From assembly GCA_963805495.1 (NCBI GenBank), contig CAWDUQ010000004.1, positions 806,001-870,000 on the forward strand: a DNA stretch of 64,000 nt, read 5' to 3'. The stretch comes from DAHUXD01 sp963805495. Lineage in GTDB: Bacteria; Acidobacteriota; Thermoanaerobaculia; UBA5066; Gp7-AA6. This document shows, piece by piece, positions 17,529 through 26,488 of this stretch. The translations under genes were made by a program, and so were the position numbers. The notes beneath the pieces are model-generated. The model ran no database searches and was not told where the DNA came from. It saw nothing but the letters and a program-made list of their open reading frames with translations. Positions within the stretch are counted from its first letter, which is position 1. Each line of letters opens with the position of its first letter.

Positions 17529-20282
17529 TCAGGGGACCGAAGAGACCCGCGGGGCGCCGGGCGGCCGGGGTAAGGCCTTCGCATATGACCACTGGTCGCT
17601 TTCGCTCGGCACGGGAGCATGCGTCTTCGTGGCGTAGCCCCGGTCGGTCTCGTAGCCCTTCGGCCCGATCGTCGCGAGCCAGGGCGCCGCCCCAGCGGGA
17701 GGAGGCTCGGCCTCGGCGTGGACGTGGATCGGGAGGGACTCCCGGTTGGCCCACGGGTCCTCGAGCCGGAATCGCCCGGGGACGGCACGGATCGCTTCGT
17801 CCGCCTTGAGCTTGCGATAGGCGGCGTCGTGAAGCTCGGCGTTCGGACGATCGCCGGCGGCCCGGTACACGCGCATCAGGTTGTAGTGCGCGTTCAGGTC
17901 CTCGGGGTCGATCGCGAGCACCTTCTCGTACGCGGCAATCGCGCCCGGGAAGCGCCCTCCGAGCCATGCGACGAGCCCGAGGGCGTTCCAGGCCACGCGG
18001 TCCTTCGGAAAATTCTCGAGGACCGCGACGAGGTCCCTCTTCGCGTCATCGAGGCGGCCCTCGTCCTTCGCGACCGTGGCTCGGAAGAACGCCGTCTTGC
18101 CCCAGGCCGGGCGGCGCCGCTCGGCCTCGGCGAGCGACGCCTTCGCGTCCGACAGGCGGCCCTCGGCGATCTCGGCGCGCGCGCGGTTGAGCGGGCCATC
18201 GGGCTTGTCCGGAGCGAGGTCGGCGACCTTGGTCCATGCGGCCGCCGCGCCTTTCAGGTCGCCCTGCAGGAAGAGGCCGATCCCATAGTCGTTCCAGCGC
18301 AGCCAGAGGGGATCGGGGTTGCCCCTCGCCGCCCCGGCGTCGCTTTCGGGGAGAGGGGACCCTTTGACGGGCAGCCTCACCGCGTCGCTGGCGAGCGTCG
18401 TCACGGGGAGCGACGGGCTGTCGGCGCCGAGCGAAAACGTCGTGTAGTCGCGGCTGAACTTCCGGTAGTGCGCTCCGGCCGTCAGCGTGATCTCGCCCCG
18501 CGCGTCCCCGGGGACCTGGACCCGGTAGTGGACCACGCGGGCGGCGCCCGGCCCGATGGCGTTGTTGTACAGGGGGACGCGGATGTCCTGAGGCTGCCGC
18601 CGGTCCATCGGATCGCCGTTCTGGTCGATGACGAGCGTCGAGAGGCGGTCCGCGGCGGCGTCGAGCCGGCCCGCCGCGTCGAGGACGCCGCTCGCGAAGA
18701 AACGTCCGCCGCCGGACGCGGCCTCGAGCGACACCCACGTTTCGTTCGAGTCGGCGGTGCCGTTCGTGTAGGGATGGCCGACGCCGCGCGTCCGGACGAC
18801 GACCTCGACGTCGAGGGTCTCGCCCGGACGGACCACCGGGGGCTTTTCGGCGAGAACTTCGGGCGCCCCGCCCGGGCGGCGGATCGCGAAGAGGTCGACC
18901 GACAGCACCTTGTTCCGGAGGAAGTCCTCGATTTCCTTCTGCGTGGACGCGTCCCGGCGGACGAAGGGCAGAGCGGTGTTCGCCGCCGGGAAGAGATGGT
19001 CGTGCACGGATCCATTCCGGCTCCCGAACTCGTCGGACCGGTAGGCCGGCAGGTGGCAGTCGCGGCAGGCCTTCGGCTCCGGCGGGTCGTAGAAGGAGCG
19101 GACCGCCCGGCCGGAGACGCCGGAGTCGTACCAGCTGTCGTAGTGGTTCTGGCCGCGCAGCCACCGGTAGCCGTTCAGCGCCGGGATCAGCGCCACCTTG
19201 TGGCAGGTCGCGCAGAATTCGGGCGTGCGCATGAAGGGCTTCATGAACGTCTTGCGGTGGAGCGACGGCTCCATGCGGATGAGGAGCCGGTTGACGGCCC
19301 GGAGCGTCGCGCTTTTCGAGAAGGCGAACGGGTATTGCGGAGACTCCTCGATGACGTATCCGCCGTTGCCCTCGACGCCCTTGATCTCGGCGATCGAGTG
19401 GCAGGACATGCACGTCAGCCCCTGCTGTGCCTCCCAGGAATCGTAGGAGAACGCGGCCTGCGTGGCCGCGCCCATCTGCCCGGTGAAGAGGACGACGGGG
19501 TCGTGACAGCCCGAGCACCACTTCGTCCGTTCCCGGCCGACATGGTCGGCCATGAGCTCGACGCTTTTCCGATAGAACGGATTGTTGAACGACGAGAAGC
19601 GATGGGCCGAGCGCTCCCAGCGATGGAAGGAGTCGGGATGGCACTCCTTGCAGTAGCCGTTGGCGGCGAGGCGGCGCCCGTCGAGGAGCCCCTGGTCGAA
19701 CGTTTCGGACGCCGACGGGTAGAAGACGGTGTCGCCGTCGCGGTTGACGATCCGCTTCGGGGGCTTCTCGAGCTTCGCGAGGACGGCCATTCCGGCGAGG
19801 AACAGGGCAACCGCGCCGCCCCACGCGAAGAGCCTCCGGAACTGAAGGCGGTGCGTGTGCGCGCGGCGGTGGAGGATGAAGGCCACCAGAGCGAGCGGGA
19901 CCGAAGAGACGTGGGCGAGCCAGACCGCGCGGTGGCCGAGGGTGGCGCCCCGGAAGGTCATGAAGACCCCCGTCGTGACGCACACGGCGGCGAGGGCGAA
20001 GATGGCGAGGCCGGCGGCCTTCGCCCGCCGGTTCCATGTCCGGATCATGCGGCGCGCGTGGGTCACGGCGAACACGAAGAAGGGCACGGCAATCAGGACG
20101 CCGAGCGTCAGGTGGGCGAGCAGCATCGCGTAGAAGAACGCGGTGTCGCGCGTGAAGGCCGCGATGAAGATGGAGTTGGCGGCGATCAGCCCGAGGGGCA
20201 CGAGCAGCAGGGAGTACAGCCGCCGCTGCCACGGCCTCAGGACGCCGGAGGGCCTGGCGGGCGCGGGGGCGTCCGGGATCAT
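17529..20282 (-). CDS. Membrane-anchored pentahaem c-type cytochrome with C-terminal TPRs
   Basis: A 917-residue protein. Residues 1-170 hold about four transmembrane helices. The periplasmic part has five CxxCH haem sites: CKECH 211-215, CSGCH 256-260, CMSCH 291-295, CATCH 357-361 and CRDCH 406-410. A beta-rich segment follows (about 450-640), then three to four TPR units (about 660-830). It resembles the cytochrome c554/c-prime type of multihaem protein fused to TPRs and likely moves electrons in the periplasm; the donor and acceptor are unknown. A TAAAAT box sits 8 nt before the ATG. The sulfatase follows after 105 nt. Confidence 0.82.
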   Translation of the reverse strand: MIPDAPAPARPSGVLRPWQRRLYSLLLVPLGLIAANSIFIAAFTRDTAFFYAMLLAHLTLGVLIAVPFFVFAVTHARRMIRTWNRRAKAAGLAIFALAAVCVTTGVFMTFRGATLGHRAVWLAHVSSVPLALVAFILHRRAHTHRLQFRRLFAWGGAVALFLAGMAVLAKLEKPPKRIVNRDGDTVFYPSASETFDQGLLDGRRLAANGYCKECHPDSFHRWERSAHRFSSFNNPFYRKSVELMADHVGRERTKWCSGCHDPVVLFTGQMGAATQAAFSYDSWEAQQGLTCMSCHSIAEIKGVEGNGGYVIEESPQYPFAFSKSATLRAVNRLLIRMEPSLHRKTFMKPFMRTPEFCATCHKVALIPALNGYRWLRGQNHYDSWYDSGVSGRAVRSFYDPPEPKACRDCHLPAYRSDEFGSRNGSVHDHLFPAANTALPFVRRDASTQKEIEDFLRNKVLSVDLFAIRRPGGAPEVLAEKPPVVRPGETLDVEVVVRTRGVGHPYTNGTADSNETWVSLEAASGGGRFFASGVLDAAGRLDAAADRLSTLVIDQNGDPMDRRQPQDIRVPLYNNAIGPGAARVVHYRVQVPGDARGEITLTAGAHYRKFSRDYTTFSLGADSPSLPVTTLASDAVRLPVKGSPLPESDAGAARGNPDPLWLRWNDYGIGLFLQGDLKGAAAAWTKVADLAPDKPDGPLNRARAEIAEGRLSDAKASLAEAERRRPAWGKTAFFRATVAKDEGRLDDAKRDLVAVLENFPKDRVAWNALGLVAWLGGRFPGAIAAYEKVLAIDPEDLNAHYNLMRVYRAAGDRPNAELHDAAYRKLKADEAIRAVPGRFRLEDPWANRESLPIHVHAEAEPPPAGAAPWLATIGPKGYETDRGYATKTHAPVPSESDQWSYAKALPRPPGAPRVSSVP

Positions 20283-20290
20283 CGCGGATC

Positions 20291-20296
20291 ATTTTA
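20291..20296 (-). promoter_or_regulatory. -10 box, leaderless start of cytochrome gene
   Basis: TAAAAT, ending 8 nt before the ATG at 20282, with no ribosome binding site between. Confidence 0.55.
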
Positions 20297-20344
20297 TGGG
20301 AACCGGCGCCCGGCGAGTGGCTCCCCGTGTTCGCGCCGCCGGGT

Positions 20345-20350
20345 TATCGT
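20345..20350 (+). promoter_or_regulatory. -10 box, leaderless lpxH start
   Basis: TATCGT, ending 6 nt before the GTG at 20357. It supports the choice of this GTG over an in-frame start 30 nt upstream. Confidence 0.5.
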
Positions 20351-20356
20351 TGCGCC

Positions 20357-21067
20357 GTGCCCACCCGCGCCGTCTTCGCCGATTGTCACGTCGGACGCCG
20401 TCCCGGCGACGAGGAGCCCTTCCTCCAGGCGCTCGAGAAGGCGCGCCAGCGGGGCGCCACCCGGATCACGCTTCTCGGCGACATCTTCCACTTCTTCATC
20501 GCGCATCCCAAGTTCGAGACCCCGGCGATCTCCCGTTTCCTCGAAGTCGTGCGCCGGCTCGCGGCCTCGGGGGTCGCGGTGACGTACGTCGAGGGCAACC
20601 GCGACTTCTTCCTGCGGGGCAGCTACGTCGAGAAGGAGTTCCGGTCGGTCTGCGACGAGGAGGTTTTCGAGGCCGGAGGGCGGCGTTTTCTCGCGACCCA
20701 CGGGGATCTCCTGAACGACAAGGACCTGCCGTACCGGTTCTGGCGCTTCCTGTCGAAAAACCCGGTCTCGCGCTTTGCTCTCAATTTCTTCCCGAAGGAG
20801 GCCGGCAACCGCCTCGTCTGGAAGGTCGAGGCCCGGCTCTACCGCTCCAACTTCAAGCACAAGTCGCGGCTGCCCTACGACATGATCCGCGCCTTCGCCG
20901 GGCGCCGGTTCCGCGACGGCGTCGACGTCGTCCTGCTCGGCCACTTTCACAAGTCCTGGAGCGAGCGGATCGACGGCGGCCGGGTCGAGATTCTGCCGGC
21001 GTTCGTCGAGGAGCGGCGCTGGATGGAGATCGCGGAGGACGGGAGCACCTCCCTCGTTTCGCTCTGA
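20357..21067 (+). CDS. lpxH: UDP-2,3-diacylglucosamine diphosphatase-like metallophosphoesterase
   Basis: A 236-residue calcineurin-like phosphoesterase of the LpxH type, the step of lipid A synthesis that splits UDP-diacylglucosamine to lipid X and UMP. Metal-binding blocks in order are DCH (residues 8-10), GDIFHFF, GNRDFF, THGD and GHFHK. The short insertion with basic and aromatic residues (YRFWRFLSKN) matches the LpxH lid region. The start at GTG 20357 is supported by the -10 box. aroA follows after 10 nt. LpxH against a related UDP-sugar hydrolase such as LpxG is a family-level judgement. Confidence 0.82.
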   Translation: MPTRAVFADCHVGRRPGDEEPFLQALEKARQRGATRITLLGDIFHFFIAHPKFETPAISRFLEVVRRLAASGVAVTYVEGNRDFFLRGSYVEKEFRSVCDEEVFEAGGRRFLATHGDLLNDKDLPYRFWRFLSKNPVSRFALNFFPKEAGNRLVWKVEARLYRSNFKHKSRLPYDMIRAFAGRRFRDGVDVVLLGHFHKSWSERIDGGRVEILPAFVEERRWMEIAEDGSTSLVSL

Positions 21068-21077
21068 GCACGCCGCG

Positions 21078-22361
21078 ATGACCGACTACCTGGCGATCCC
21101 GCCGGTGCTCTCGCTCGCGGGGACGCTGCGCGTGCCGCCGTCGAAGAGCGCGACGAATCGCGCCCTCGTCCTCGCGGCGCTCGGCGCGTCGCCGGTCGAG
21201 GTCGTCCGCCCGCTCGAAAGCGACGACATCGCCGCGCTTCGGCGCTGCCTCGCGGCGATGGGCGCCCGCATGGCGCCGACGGCGGATGGGTGGCGCGTCA
21301 CCGGGCCTGTCGGAGGCAGCCGCGCGAGCGTGGTCGCGCTCGACGTCGCCGACTCGGGAACCGCGGCGCGGTTCCTGACGGCCGCCTGCGCCGCGGTGCC
21401 GGGGCGGTTCTCGCTGACGGGCTCGGCTCGCCTCTGCGAGCGCCCGATCGGCGAGCTCGTCGACGCGCTCTCGCGCGGCGGCGCGCGGATCGAATATGCC
21501 GTCGCCGAGGGGCGCCTCCCGCTCGAGATCGAAGGCGGCTTCCTGGCCTCGGGGGAGGCGGAAGTCGACGCGTCCCGATCGAGCCAGTTCTTCTCGGCCC
21601 TTCTGCTCGCCGCCGTCGCCGTCGAGGGAGGGCTCACGGTCAGGGCGGCCGGGCCGGTCGCTTCGGCTCCGTACGTCGGCATGACGCTCGAGGCGTTGCG
21701 CGAGCTCGGGCACGAGGCGAGGGTTTCGGAGGACGGGGGCGTTCGGGTGCGGCGCGGTACCGCCCCGGCGGCGCGCTACGAGGTTCCGGGCGACTACTCC
21801 TCAGCCGTCCCGATCCTCGCGGCGCTGGCCGTCGCCGGCGGAAACGTGCTACTCGAGGGTCTGCGCTGGCCGTCGATCGACGCCGACGCCGGGGCGTTGC
21901 CCGTCCTCGAGGCGATGGGGCTCACCCTGTCGGCCTCGGCCGGAGTGCTGCGCGCGTCCCGGCCGTCCGGCGGGCTGCGCCCCGTGGAGATCGTCGCCTC
22001 GGGCTTCCCGGACGCGGTGCCTTCGCTCGCGGCGGTCGCGGCGCTCGCCGACGGGACGAGTCGCCTGTCGGGGATCGGGCATCTGCGCCTGAAGGAGAGC
22101 GACCGGCTCGCGGCCCTCGAGGAGCTGATCGTTTCCGCCGGGGGCCGGGCACGGATCGCGGGCGACACCCTGGAGGTCTCGGGCCCGGCGAAGGCTCCGC
22201 GTACCGCCGCCCGCCTCGCGACGCGCCGCGATCATCGGATGGCGATGTCCGCGGCGATCCTGTCGCTTCGCCTGCCGGGACTGCTCGTCGAAGATCCGGC
22301 GTGCGTCGCGAAGTCCTATCCGGGTTTCTTCCGCGACCTCGAGCGGCTGTCCGTCCGCTGA
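21078..22361 (+). CDS. aroA: 3-phosphoshikimate 1-carboxyvinyltransferase (EPSP synthase)
   Basis: A 427-residue enzyme joining shikimate-3-phosphate and PEP in aromatic amino acid synthesis. PPSKSATNR holds the substrate Lys23. DSGTAARFL (92-100) is the first signature; LKESDR (near residue 337) is the second, and DHRMAMS is near the C-terminus. Length is normal for bacterial AroA. It is on its own apart from lpxH just upstream, not in a typical aro cluster. Confidence 0.95.
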   Translation: MTDYLAIPPVLSLAGTLRVPPSKSATNRALVLAALGASPVEVVRPLESDDIAALRRCLAAMGARMAPTADGWRVTGPVGGSRASVVALDVADSGTAARFLTAACAAVPGRFSLTGSARLCERPIGELVDALSRGGARIEYAVAEGRLPLEIEGGFLASGEAEVDASRSSQFFSALLLAAVAVEGGLTVRAAGPVASAPYVGMTLEALRELGHEARVSEDGGVRVRRGTAPAARYEVPGDYSSAVPILAALAVAGGNVLLEGLRWPSIDADAGALPVLEAMGLTLSASAGVLRASRPSGGLRPVEIVASGFPDAVPSLAAVAALADGTSRLSGIGHLRLKESDRLAALEELIVSAGGRARIAGDTLEVSGPAKAPRTAARLATRRDHRMAMSAAILSLRLPGLLVEDPACVAKSYPGFFRDLERLSVR

Positions 22362-22391
22362 CTTCAGTCGCGACCGGACGGCGCAGGGGCG

Positions 22392-22408
22392 GGAGGGCCA
22401 GGCCCTCC
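22392..22408. repeat. Perfect palindrome between aroA and the sigma-54 regulator gene
   Basis: Two 8-bp arms (GGAGGGCC and GGCCCTCC) around a single A, in the 122-nt gap 22362-22483. It has no T-tract, so it is not an intrinsic terminator of the usual kind. It could be a regulator site or a REP-like hairpin. Confidence 0.5.
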
Positions 22409-22483
22409 GAGGGCGAGTGCTTTCGCGGTCGCGCGGATCCCGGTCTCGCGACAATAAGAAGGCAGAGGTTCGGTCAGAAATCC

Positions 22484-25400
22484 TTGCCGCATTCGCGCGC
22501 CGCCGTCGCCCCGGAGATTTACGCGATCCATTCGTGCCGGGAGCGGTGGGCCGAGTTCCTGGCCCTCGAGCACGAAACGCTGTCGCCGGCCGCGGACTTC
22601 GTGCTCGCGGGTCAGGATCTCCTGGTGCGGCGCAAGCCGGCGTGCGGCCTGTCGCTCGGCGCCCGCCGGGTGCCGCGGCCGTTTCGCGCGCCCCTCCTCC
22701 TGCAGGCGGCCGCGGCCGCCGCGTTCTTCGCCTCCCGTGGCTTTCCGCTCGTGCCCGAGGACTTCGAGTCGGCCCTCTGGGACGCGACGGGCGGGATCCC
22801 GCGGCTCTGGTTGACGCGAACGCCATCGGCGGTTCGAGCGCCGACCGAGGCGTCGGTGCCCGCCGCTCTCGCGCACGCGGCAACCCTTCTCTTCGCGCAT
22901 TCGGGCGGCCGGGCGTCACCCGTCGCTGCGAGCGACCTGATCGCCCGCCTGACCTCCCGCGAAGCCCCGTTGAGGCGCGGCGAGCACTGGGTGGTCGAGA
23001 TCTTCCGGTCGTTTCCCGCGCTCGCGGACCCGGCCGCTGCGCCTGCCCGCGAGCGCACGCTCGGTCTTGGCGGCGACGCGCTTCGGACCGCCGCGGCTGT
23101 GGCCCTCGCCGAGAAGGCCCGCGCGATCCTTCGCGGCCGGATGCCCCGGGTGTTCGAGCCGGGGCCCTCGCCCCTGACGCCGGGAGGGGCGCTTCGACTC
23201 GTGCCTCCGGCCGAAGGCGCCGCGGAGGCCGCGCGACGGCTGCGCGCGCTCGGCGTGGAACGCGAGGGGCGCCCGCCTCTCTGGATCGCCTGTTGCCCGG
23301 AGGCCTGGGATCCCCTGTCCCGACGGGCATTCGACTCGGCTCGCCGATCGCTCGAGGGCGCGCTCGAAGTCGTCGTCGTTCCCGAGCGAGCGACGCTGCC
23401 CGATTCGCCCTCGGAGTGGCGCCGGGCCGTCTGGGTCCCGTGCGGGAGCCTCGCCGCGTCGGTCCGCTTCTACGAATGGTTCGCGGAAGCGGCGGGACGC
23501 GAACACCGAAGGGCCCGCGCCCTCCTTCGCCGCACGCTCGGTTCGCCGGACTGGGCCGCGTTCGTCTCCGATCCCACCGGGGACGCGCCCATTCCTTCCG
23601 GACCCTCCGACGGCCTCGCCGAGCCGCCGCCGGAGAGGCCGCGCCCGGCCCCGGCCGGTTCCGGCGATCCCGGGAGGCGCATCGAGGACCTCCTCGAAGA
23701 AGGGAAGCCGGGCCTCGCGCTGAGCGAGGGGGAGCGATGGGTCCGCCGGTTTCCGGGACGCCCGGCGGAGGCCTGGTTCGCGCTCGCGGCACGCCTCCAG
23801 GCGACCGCCGTCGGGCCTCTGCCGCCGTGGCTCGAATCCATCGAGGCCGAGCGCGAGATCGCCGGGGGCCGGCCGCAGGCCGCCGGGGTGCGCCTCGAAC
23901 GCGTCGCTCGCGCCCTCGAGGCCGACGCCGAAGAGCGCCGGCGCGCGCGCCTGCGCCTGGCGGAAGTCGCCGTCATGCTCGGGCGGACCGCGGAAGCAGC
24001 CCGGCGCGCCGCCGAGTGGCGCCGCGCCCATCCCGGCGCGCCCCCCGCCGAAGCGGTCCGCGCCCTGCGGCTGGGCGCCGCCGGGTTCGCGCGCGAAGGT
24101 CGTGTCGACTGCGCGCTGGCTCTGCTCGAGGAGGCCGAGCGCCTCGGCTCCCTTCTCCCGGTCGGGATGGTCGTCGAAACGGCGCTCGCCCGCGCACGGG
24201 TCTTCGCGCTCGCCGGCCGTTTCGAGGAGGAGGCGGCGGTCTACGCCGAGGTTCGGGCGCGGGCGCTGGGCTGTGCCGACGATGGCGTTGCGGCCCGCTA
24301 CCTCGCGCAGGAGGGCCGCGGTCTGCTCGACCGGCGCGAGTACGCCCGGGCGATCGTCCGCCTCGAGGAGGCCCTCGGCGCGGAGGCCGATCCGGGCGAG
24401 CGCGCCGCGCTCGCGCTCGATGTCGCCGCCGCGCGCTACCACGCCGGCGACGCGGCGGGGAGTGAAGCCGCGCTCGGCGACGCCCTCGCGGCCGCGACTT
24501 CGGCGGGACGGGAGGACCTCGCCTGGATTGCGCGCTCCAATCGCGTCGAGCTCCTCGTGAGCCGGTGCGCGTGGGCCGCGGCGGAGACGGAGATCGCCGC
24601 TCTCGGCGAGCGCGGGCGCGGCCAGCCGGACGCCACCCGGCGGCTCGTGGCGATGCACCACCGGAGCCGTCTCGCCCTGCGCCGCGGCTTCCTGGATGAG
24701 TCCGCGCGCGCCAACGCCGAGGCGCGCCGGCTGGCGGCCGAGACGGGCGACCGCCTCGAGATCGGCGAGCTCTGGCTCGAAGAAGGCGACCGACGTCTCT
24801 ACGAGGGCGACCTCGAGGGAGCGCGTGAAGCGTGGGGGAGGGCCGCCGCCGCGCCGCCGGACCGCTGCGACCGGGACCGCCTGGCCCGTGAGCGGCTGGC
24901 CGAGGTTTCATGGATCGACGCGGGCGGCCCGCCGGAAGAAGCGCGGCGCGAGGCGGAGGCGCTGTTCGCCCGCGAGCCGTACGTCGCCGCCGAACGGGTG
25001 GCCCGCTGGAATCGCCTGTACGGCGCGGAGGCGGTCCCGGCGAGTCTCCGGGACCGGGCGGCCCGCGCTCTGCGGGAGGCGGGAGGCTCCGAGCTCGCGG
25101 CACGCGTGTTCGGTTTCTCGAGAGAGCCGGTCCCGCAGGACGCGTTGAGGCAGGTCCGCAGCGCGGTGATCGCGGTCCTTGCGGGCGAGCCGCCGAACCT
25201 CGACGGCGCGCTGCCCCGGCTGGGCTTTTCCGGGCTCTGCGTGCGCGACGCCTCGGGCCGCGAGGTTCTCGCCCTGGGCGACGCCCCCGCACCGGAGGGA
25301 GTCGAGTGGCGCCCGGTCGACACGGGCGCGGGCGCCTCCGGCCTCGCGTTCTGGCCCACGCCGCCTCCGGAGGTCGCGGCCGCGCTCACGCTCCTGCTCG

Positions 25401-26416
25401 AAACGCTGCTTCTGCGAGGCGGGGTCCGCGACGCGGCGCCGGACTTCGCTCCGGCGTGGAAAGCGCTCGGCGTCGTGACGGCCGATGCGTCGATGGAAGA
25501 ACCATACCGGCGCCTCGCGCGCTTTGCCCCCCAGGCCGTCACCGCGATGATCCTCGGCGAGTCGGGCTCCGGCAAGGAAGCGGTCGCCCGCGCGATCCAC
25601 GCTCTCTCCCGCCGATCGGCCGGACCCTTCGTACCGGTCAACGTCGCGGCGATTCCGGCCGGCGTTCTCGAGAGCGAGCTCTTCGGCCATGCGCGCGGGG
25701 CGTTCTCCGGCGCCGAGCGCGAGCGCCGGGGATTGCTCGAAGAGGCCACCGGCGGCACGATCTTTTTCGACGAGATCGGCGACCTCGCGCTCCCGCTGCA
25801 GGCGAAGCTGCTGCGCGCGCTCCAGGAACGGGAGCTCCGGCGCGTCGGCGAAAACCGTTCGCGGCCGATCGATGCCCGCGTCGTCTCGGCGACCTCGCGC
25901 GATCTCGCGCGGGAGGTCGAGGCGGGAAGGTTTCGCGAGGACCTCTTCTACCGCCTCCACGTGGCGCTCATCCGGTTGCCGCCTCTCCGCGAGCGGGGAA
26001 GGGATGCGCTCGTCCTCGCGCGATACTTTCTCGAGCGCTACGCCCGCGAATACGGCCGGGGCGAGCTCCGGCTGTCGTCCGAGTGCGCCGCCGCGCTCGG
26101 GGCGTATGCCTGGCCGGGCAACGTGCGCGAGCTGCAGAACGCGATGGCCCAGGCCGCGGCCCTCGCCGAAGCGGGCGGACTCGTGACCGCGGCCCTGCTC
26201 CCGGAGGCCGTCCGGCCGCCACGGGCGCCGGCGCGGGCCGGGGGCCGGGCCGGCGACTACCGCGCGCGGGTCGACGCCCATCGCCGCGACCTGATCGCGG
26301 ACGCGCTCGATCGCGCCGGCGGCAACCGCAGTCGCGCGGCGCGGGACCTGGGGCTGTCGCGGCAGGCGCTTCTGTATCTGATCCGGGAGCTCAAGGTCGA
26401 AGCGGCAAAGAGGTAA
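22484..26416 (+). CDS. Large TPR-containing sigma-54-dependent transcriptional activator
   Basis: About 1310 residues. The first 370 residues I do not recognise; they are rich in Ala/Arg and may be a degenerate sensory or ATPase-like domain. Residues about 390-900 are helical TPR-like repeats. The C-terminal sigma-54 AAA+ domain has Walker A GESGSGKE (near 1025), the loop GAFSGAE (near 1070) where GAFTGA is usual, Walker B GGTIFFDEIGD, and RELQNAMAQA. A Fis-type helix-turn-helix (NRSRAARDLGLSRQALLYLI) ends it. TTG 22484 is the first possible start codon after aroA in this frame; the open frame continues into aroA but has no start there. Target genes unknown. Confidence 0.82.
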   Translation: MPHSRAAVAPEIYAIHSCRERWAEFLALEHETLSPAADFVLAGQDLLVRRKPACGLSLGARRVPRPFRAPLLLQAAAAAAFFASRGFPLVPEDFESALWDATGGIPRLWLTRTPSAVRAPTEASVPAALAHAATLLFAHSGGRASPVAASDLIARLTSREAPLRRGEHWVVEIFRSFPALADPAAAPARERTLGLGGDALRTAAAVALAEKARAILRGRMPRVFEPGPSPLTPGGALRLVPPAEGAAEAARRLRALGVEREGRPPLWIACCPEAWDPLSRRAFDSARRSLEGALEVVVVPERATLPDSPSEWRRAVWVPCGSLAASVRFYEWFAEAAGREHRRARALLRRTLGSPDWAAFVSDPTGDAPIPSGPSDGLAEPPPERPRPAPAGSGDPGRRIEDLLEEGKPGLALSEGERWVRRFPGRPAEAWFALAARLQATAVGPLPPWLESIEAEREIAGGRPQAAGVRLERVARALEADAEERRRARLRLAEVAVMLGRTAEAARRAAEWRRAHPGAPPAEAVRALRLGAAGFAREGRVDCALALLEEAERLGSLLPVGMVVETALARARVFALAGRFEEEAAVYAEVRARALGCADDGVAARYLAQEGRGLLDRREYARAIVRLEEALGAEADPGERAALALDVAAARYHAGDAAGSEAALGDALAAATSAGREDLAWIARSNRVELLVSRCAWAAAETEIAALGERGRGQPDATRRLVAMHHRSRLALRRGFLDESARANAEARRLAAETGDRLEIGELWLEEGDRRLYEGDLEGAREAWGRAAAAPPDRCDRDRLARERLAEVSWIDAGGPPEEARREAEALFAREPYVAAERVARWNRLYGAEAVPASLRDRAARALREAGGSELAARVFGFSREPVPQDALRQVRSAVIAVLAGEPPNLDGALPRLGFSGLCVRDASGREVLALGDAPAPEGVEWRPVDTGAGASGLAFWPTPPPEVAAALTLLLETLLLRGGVRDAAPDFAPAWKALGVVTADASMEEPYRRLARFAPQAVTAMILGESGSGKEAVARAIHALSRRSAGPFVPVNVAAIPAGVLESELFGHARGAFSGAERERRGLLEEATGGTIFFDEIGDLALPLQAKLLRALQERELRRVGENRSRPIDARVVSATSRDLAREVEAGRFREDLFYRLHVALIRLPPLRERGRDALVLARYFLERYAREYGRGELRLSSECAAALGAYAWPGNVRELQNAMAQAAALAEAGGLVTAALLPEAVRPPRAPARAGGRAGDYRARVDAHRRDLIADALDRAGGNRSRAARDLGLSRQALLYLIRELKVEAAKR

Positions 26417-26474
26417 GACGTGAGCGATCCGCAGCGGGGACGCATTGCCCTGTCGGCCGCTCGATGGCTGCTGA

Positions 26475-26480
26475 TACCCT
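26475..26480 (+). promoter_or_regulatory. Extended -10 box, leaderless sdaAB start
   Basis: TACCCT preceded by TGA (extended -10), ending 8 nt before the GTG at 26489. It sits inside what would be coding sequence if the upstream GTG at 26420 were used. Confidence 0.45.
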
Positions 26481-26488
26481 CTCCGCCC

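Noticed and set aside
22392..22408. Intrinsic terminator after aroA
   Set aside because: The palindrome is perfect but has a 1-nt loop and no T-tract.
26420..26488. Longer sdaAB start at GTG 26420
   Set aside because: The extra 23 residues match no SdaAB N-terminus, and the -10 box lies inside them.
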